From positions 85,091-149,090 of the forward strand of contig NZ_LJZS01000007.1 of assembly GCF_001314875.1 (NCBI RefSeq): a DNA stretch of 64,000 nucleotides. Reading direction: 5' to 3'. Every line of letters begins with the position of its first letter. The stretch's first letter is position 1. The DNA comes from Halomonas sp. HL-48. GTDB lineage: Bacteria; Pseudomonadota; Gammaproteobacteria; Pseudomonadales; Halomonadaceae. The position numbers were made by a program, and so were the translations under genes. Of this stretch, positions 60,992 through 64,000 are shown piece after piece. The notes under the pieces were generated by a model. It was not told the DNA's origin, did not search any database, and was given only the letters and a program-made list of their open reading frames with translations.

Positions 60992-61909
60992 TCATTGCTC
61001 GGCCCCGCTAGGCTTAACGCGTGATAAATGGTGCTTCAGCGGACGCGTCAGCGTTTGCGCCATGATCACGCCGGCCAGGATCAGCAGGCCGCCGATGAAG
61101 TGGAACCCGGCAACCCGTTCGCCTAAAAATGCCATGGCGATCAGGGCGCTGAACAGCGGCATCAGGTTGATGAAAATACTTGCCTGACTCGCCCCGATCT
61201 GACGCACCGCGCGCATCCACAGGAAGGTGGTAATGATGGATGCCGGGATGCCCGCGTACAGAATGAGCCCCGCGTTTTGGCTGTCCACCGGCGTCATCGG
61301 GCCCATCAGGTAAGGCGGCAGCAGAATGAGTACAGCAAAGCACACTTGGGCATAGAGCATGACCCAGGGGGGTAAATTCATCGACCAGCGCTTGAGCATG
61401 ACACCGTACAGGGCGTAACAGGTCGCTGCCACGACCATCAGCGCATCGCCGTAGGCCACCTGTAACTGCAACAATGACAGCGGATTGCCGCGGCCGAGCA
61501 GCACGGTCACGCCGATAAACGCGACTATTCCGCCCAGAATGCCGCCCAGGGTAGGCGGTTCGCGTAAGATCAAGGCACTGAGCAGGACCGTCAGCAGCGG
61601 CACCATGGCGGCGAGGATGCCCATGTTGGTGGCGCTGGTGGTTTCCGCGGCCACGTAGGCCAGGCCCTGCCATAACCCCATCCCCAGCATCCCCAGTAGG
61701 GCGAGTTTGGGCCAGTGGCGGCGAATTTCATCGCGATGACGCAGAGCCACGGGCAGCACGAAGGGGGTCATGACGACCAGGGCCAGCAGCCAGCGCAAAA
61801 AGGCGATGCTGCTCGGCGCAATGGCGCCCACGGTGAGCTGGTTGATGGTCATGTTGCCCGACCAGATCAGCACGGTGGTCAGCGGCGCTAAGAAATACAT
61901 CAATGGCAT
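60992..61909 (-). CDS. DMT family exporter (EamA domains)
   Basis: 305-residue inner-membrane protein with about ten membrane segments and two EamA repeats (N-terminal PLTTVLIWSGNMTINQL; second repeat SMNLPPWVMLYAQVCFAVL). Members export amino acids or metabolites; the substrate is unknown. AAGGGA gives correct spacing to the ATG. It precedes the GNAT-nitrilase gene by 30 bp on the same strand and may be co-transcribed. Confidence 0.9.
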   Translation of the reverse strand: MPLMYFLAPLTTVLIWSGNMTINQLTVGAIAPSSIAFLRWLLALVVMTPFVLPVALRHRDEIRRHWPKLALLGMLGMGLWQGLAYVAAETTSATNMGILAAMVPLLTVLLSALILREPPTLGGILGGIVAFIGVTVLLGRGNPLSLLQLQVAYGDALMVVAATCYALYGVMLKRWSMNLPPWVMLYAQVCFAVLILLPPYLMGPMTPVDSQNAGLILYAGIPASIITTFLWMRAVRQIGASQASIFINLMPLFSALIAMAFLGERVAGFHFIGGLLILAGVIMAQTLTRPLKHHLSRVKPSGAEQ

Positions 61910-62069
61910 AGCACATTCCCTTAAAACGGTCCCTTATCGTTAGCCGGGTAATGTGACCTGCTTTGCTGTGATGAGCAAGGCCCCATGCAAGCGCGCAGGG
62001 CTGTACGTCACGGTCAGGATGTCATACGCTTGTTTGAATAATGCTCGAATCATTCTCTGGAGAACCGTG

Positions 62070-64000
62070 ATGACGCATTCGCCTGCGTATCCCCACCTGT
62101 TTCGTCCGCTGACCGTTGGCCACTTAACGCTGCCTAATCGGGTGTTGATGGGCTCCATGCATACCAACCTGGAAGAAGCGCCCAATGGCTTTGCGCGGCT
62201 GGCGGCGTTCTACGCCGAACGCGCCCGCGCCGGCGTTAGCCTAATTGTCACCGGGGGGATCGCGCCCAACGCGGAAGGGGCCGTGTTTCAGGGCGCCAAT
62301 GCGTTAACCGACACCTCGCAGCTGGCCCAGCACCGCCAGGTGGTCGAAGCCGTGCACGCCGAGGGCGGGCATTTATGCATGCAGATACTGCATGCCGGAC
62401 GCTATGCGTATTCACCCGAGCTGGTGGCGCCCTCGGCGATCCAGGCGCCGATCAATCCCTTCACGCCCCGCGCGCTGACCGGTGATGAAGTCGAACAGCA
62501 GATCGAGGACTATGTGCGCTGTGCCAGGCTCGCCCAGCAAGCGGGCTACGACGGCGTTGAAGTCATGGGGTCGGAAGGCTATCTGATCAATCAGTTCATC
62601 TGCCGGCGTACCAATCAGCGGGATGACGCCTGGGGCGGCGATTTCGAGTGCCGGGTTCGTTTCCCGCTCGAGATCGTCAAGCGCATCCGCGCTGCCGTGG
62701 GCGAGCGCTTCCTGGTGATGTTCCGCCTGTCGATGATCGACCTGGTGGAAGAGGGCAGTTCGTGGGAGGAAGTCGTTGCCTTGGGGCAAGCGATCGAAGC
62801 CGCCGGTGCCGATGTGATCAATACCGGCATTGGCTGGCACGAAGCCCGGGTGCCGACCATCGTAACCAGCGTCCCCCGCGCGGCGTTCAGCGACGTGACC
62901 AGGCGCATGAGGGCGGCGCTGTCGATCCCGTTGATCACCACCAACCGGATCAACATGCCGGACGTGGCCGAGCGGGTGCTGGCCGAAGGGCATGCCGACA
63001 TGGTCTCCATGGCGCGCCCGTTTCTCGCGGACCCGGACTGGGTGCGCAAGGCCGAAGCGGGCCTGGCCGACGAGATCAACACCTGCATCGCCTGCAACCA
63101 GGCCTGCCTCGATCACACCTTCGCGGGCAAACTGACCTCCTGCCTTGTCAATCCGCGCGCCTGTCACGAGACGCTGCTGGTGGCAAAGCCCGCCGCTTCG
63201 GCGCGAAGGTTGGCCGTGGTCGGCGCAGGGCCTGCGGGCCTCGCCTTCGCGGTGGAGGCGGCACAGCGCGGCCATTCGGTCACGCTATACGACGCCGCGA
63301 GCGAAATCGGGGGGCAATTCAATCTCGCCAAGCGCGTGCCGGGCAAGGAGGAATTCGAGGAAACGCTGCGCTATTTCGGCCGGATGATCGAAAAGCATGG
63401 CATCGACCTCAGGCTTGGCACTCGCGCCGATGCGGAATTGCTGGTCGCTGAAGGATATGACGAGGTGATCGTCGCCACCGGTATCCGCCCGCGCGTGCCC
63501 GAACTGCCCGGCATCGATCACCCCAAGGCGGTGGGCTACATCGACGCGATCCTCGGGCGAAAGCCGATCGGCCGGCGGGTCGCGATCATGGGGGCCGGCG
63601 GCATCGGCTTCGACGTGGCGACGCTGATCACCCATGCCGGGCCTTCGCCCGCCCTCGATATTGCGACCTTCTGCCGGGAATGGGGAGTCGATTTCGCCAA
63701 TCACCCCCGCGGCGGCGTGACCGGGGTCGAGATGCAGATCGAGAAGGCCGATCGGGAGGTGTTCATCCTCCAGCGCCGCGATGGATCGCCGGGCCGGTCG
63801 CTCGGGCGCACGACCGGCTGGACGCACCGGCTTTCGCTGGCGCGGCGGGGCGTGACAATGCTTGGCGGCGTGGCCTACCTCAAGATCGACGATGCGGGCC
63901 TTCATACCCTGGTGGGCAGGGAGCCGCGGCTGTTCGACGTCGACACGGTGATCATCTGCGCGGGCCAGGAGCCCGACCGCACGCTCTATGACGCGTTGCA
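62070..64000 (+). CDS. FadH-like NADH:flavin oxidoreductase / 2,4-dienoyl-CoA reductase (cut by window edge)
   Basis: At least 643 residues, open to the last base; FadH is about 670, so some 30 residues are missing. N-terminal Old-Yellow-Enzyme barrel (PLTVGHLTLPNRVLMGSMHT, GYDGVEVMGSEGYLINQF), Fe-S cysteines in CIACNQAC and TSCLVNPRAC, then FAD (VVGAGPAGLAFAVEAA) and NAD(P) (IMGAGGIGFDVATL) domains, as in FadH. The start ATG follows GGAGAA. Codon use changes along the gene: the front half looks like its neighbours, while the part after about 63,000-63,200 strongly favours ATC, CTC, GAG, TCG and TTC. Confidence 0.9.
   Translation, partial: MTHSPAYPHLFRPLTVGHLTLPNRVLMGSMHTNLEEAPNGFARLAAFYAERARAGVSLIVTGGIAPNAEGAVFQGANALTDTSQLAQHRQVVEAVHAEGGHLCMQILHAGRYAYSPELVAPSAIQAPINPFTPRALTGDEVEQQIEDYVRCARLAQQAGYDGVEVMGSEGYLINQFICRRTNQRDDAWGGDFECRVRFPLEIVKRIRAAVGERFLVMFRLSMIDLVEEGSSWEEVVALGQAIEAAGADVINTGIGWHEARVPTIVTSVPRAAFSDVTRRMRAALSIPLITTNRINMPDVAERVLAEGHADMVSMARPFLADPDWVRKAEAGLADEINTCIACNQACLDHTFAGKLTSCLVNPRACHETLLVAKPAASARRLAVVGAGPAGLAFAVEAAQRGHSVTLYDAASEIGGQFNLAKRVPGKEEFEETLRYFGRMIEKHGIDLRLGTRADAELLVAEGYDEVIVATGIRPRVPELPGIDHPKAVGYIDAILGRKPIGRRVAIMGAGGIGFDVATLITHAGPSPALDIATFCREWGVDFANHPRGGVTGVEMQIEKADREVFILQRRDGSPGRSLGRTTGWTHRLSLARRGVTMLGGVAYLKIDDAGLHTLVGREPRLFDVDTVIICAGQEPDRTLYDAL

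Overview
The window looks like a chromosomal segment of a Halomonas-type gammaproteobacterium. This is inferred from GC-rich coding, gammaproteobacterial gene types (recCBD, TrpI-controlled trpBA, aot-like arginine uptake with astE, purEK) and betaine/carnitine functions typical of halophiles. No rRNA, tRNA or CRISPR was recognised. Most of the window is ordinary housekeeping or metabolic DNA, with an accessory block at about 19.3-26.8 kb.

Layout. 0.2-8.6 kb: a membrane-anchored PQQ-type sugar dehydrogenase, an AraC regulator divergent from an RND efflux adaptor/pump pair, and an NAD(P)-binding SDR-like protein. 8.6-9.2 kb: a YefM-YoeB toxin-antitoxin pair with a palindromic operator. 9.2-12.4 kb: trpI divergent from trpBA, closed by a terminator. 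12.5-19.3 kb: a Fic protein, LysE exporter plus AraC regulator, two envelope proteins sharing a duplicated start region, a SnoaL-like protein, a haloacid dehalogenase and a GNAT acetyltransferase.

19.3-26.8 kb (accessory): two paralogous DUF427 genes lie in direct orientation and flank an AT-rich SIR2-STAND-like gene (a good candidate single-gene anti-phage system), a DUF2235 hydrolase and a PhnA-like gene. Immediately after are two promoterless genes, each ended by an integron attC site, with no integrase in the window (a CALIN-like cluster). The second attC runs into the recD stop codon.

26.8-37.7 kb: the recC-recB-recD operon (minus strand). Two repeat families have been accommodated in frame inside recD and recB. 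A RES-Xre toxin-antitoxin pair follows. 37.8-46.2 kb: ilvD, chrA, an XRE regulator, purEK, and a tandem duplication of a diguanylate cyclase gene in which one copy has a PAS domain and the other does not. 46.2-51.5 kb: traX-like gene, an arginine/ornithine-type ABC transporter and astE. 51.8-64 kb: wrbA behind a perfect palindrome, tartrate/malate dehydrogenase with its LysR regulator, lipocalin, YjbQ, a gamma-butyrobetaine hydroxylase/betaine-binding-protein pair with a LysR regulator, an alkyltransferase-like gene, a GNAT-nitrilase fusion, a DMT exporter and a FadH-like reductase cut by the window edge.

Main points to follow up: the SIR2-STAND gene between the DUF427 duplicates, the attC cassettes abutting recD, the repeat insertions inside recB and recD, and the paired 30-bp element in front of the efflux operon.
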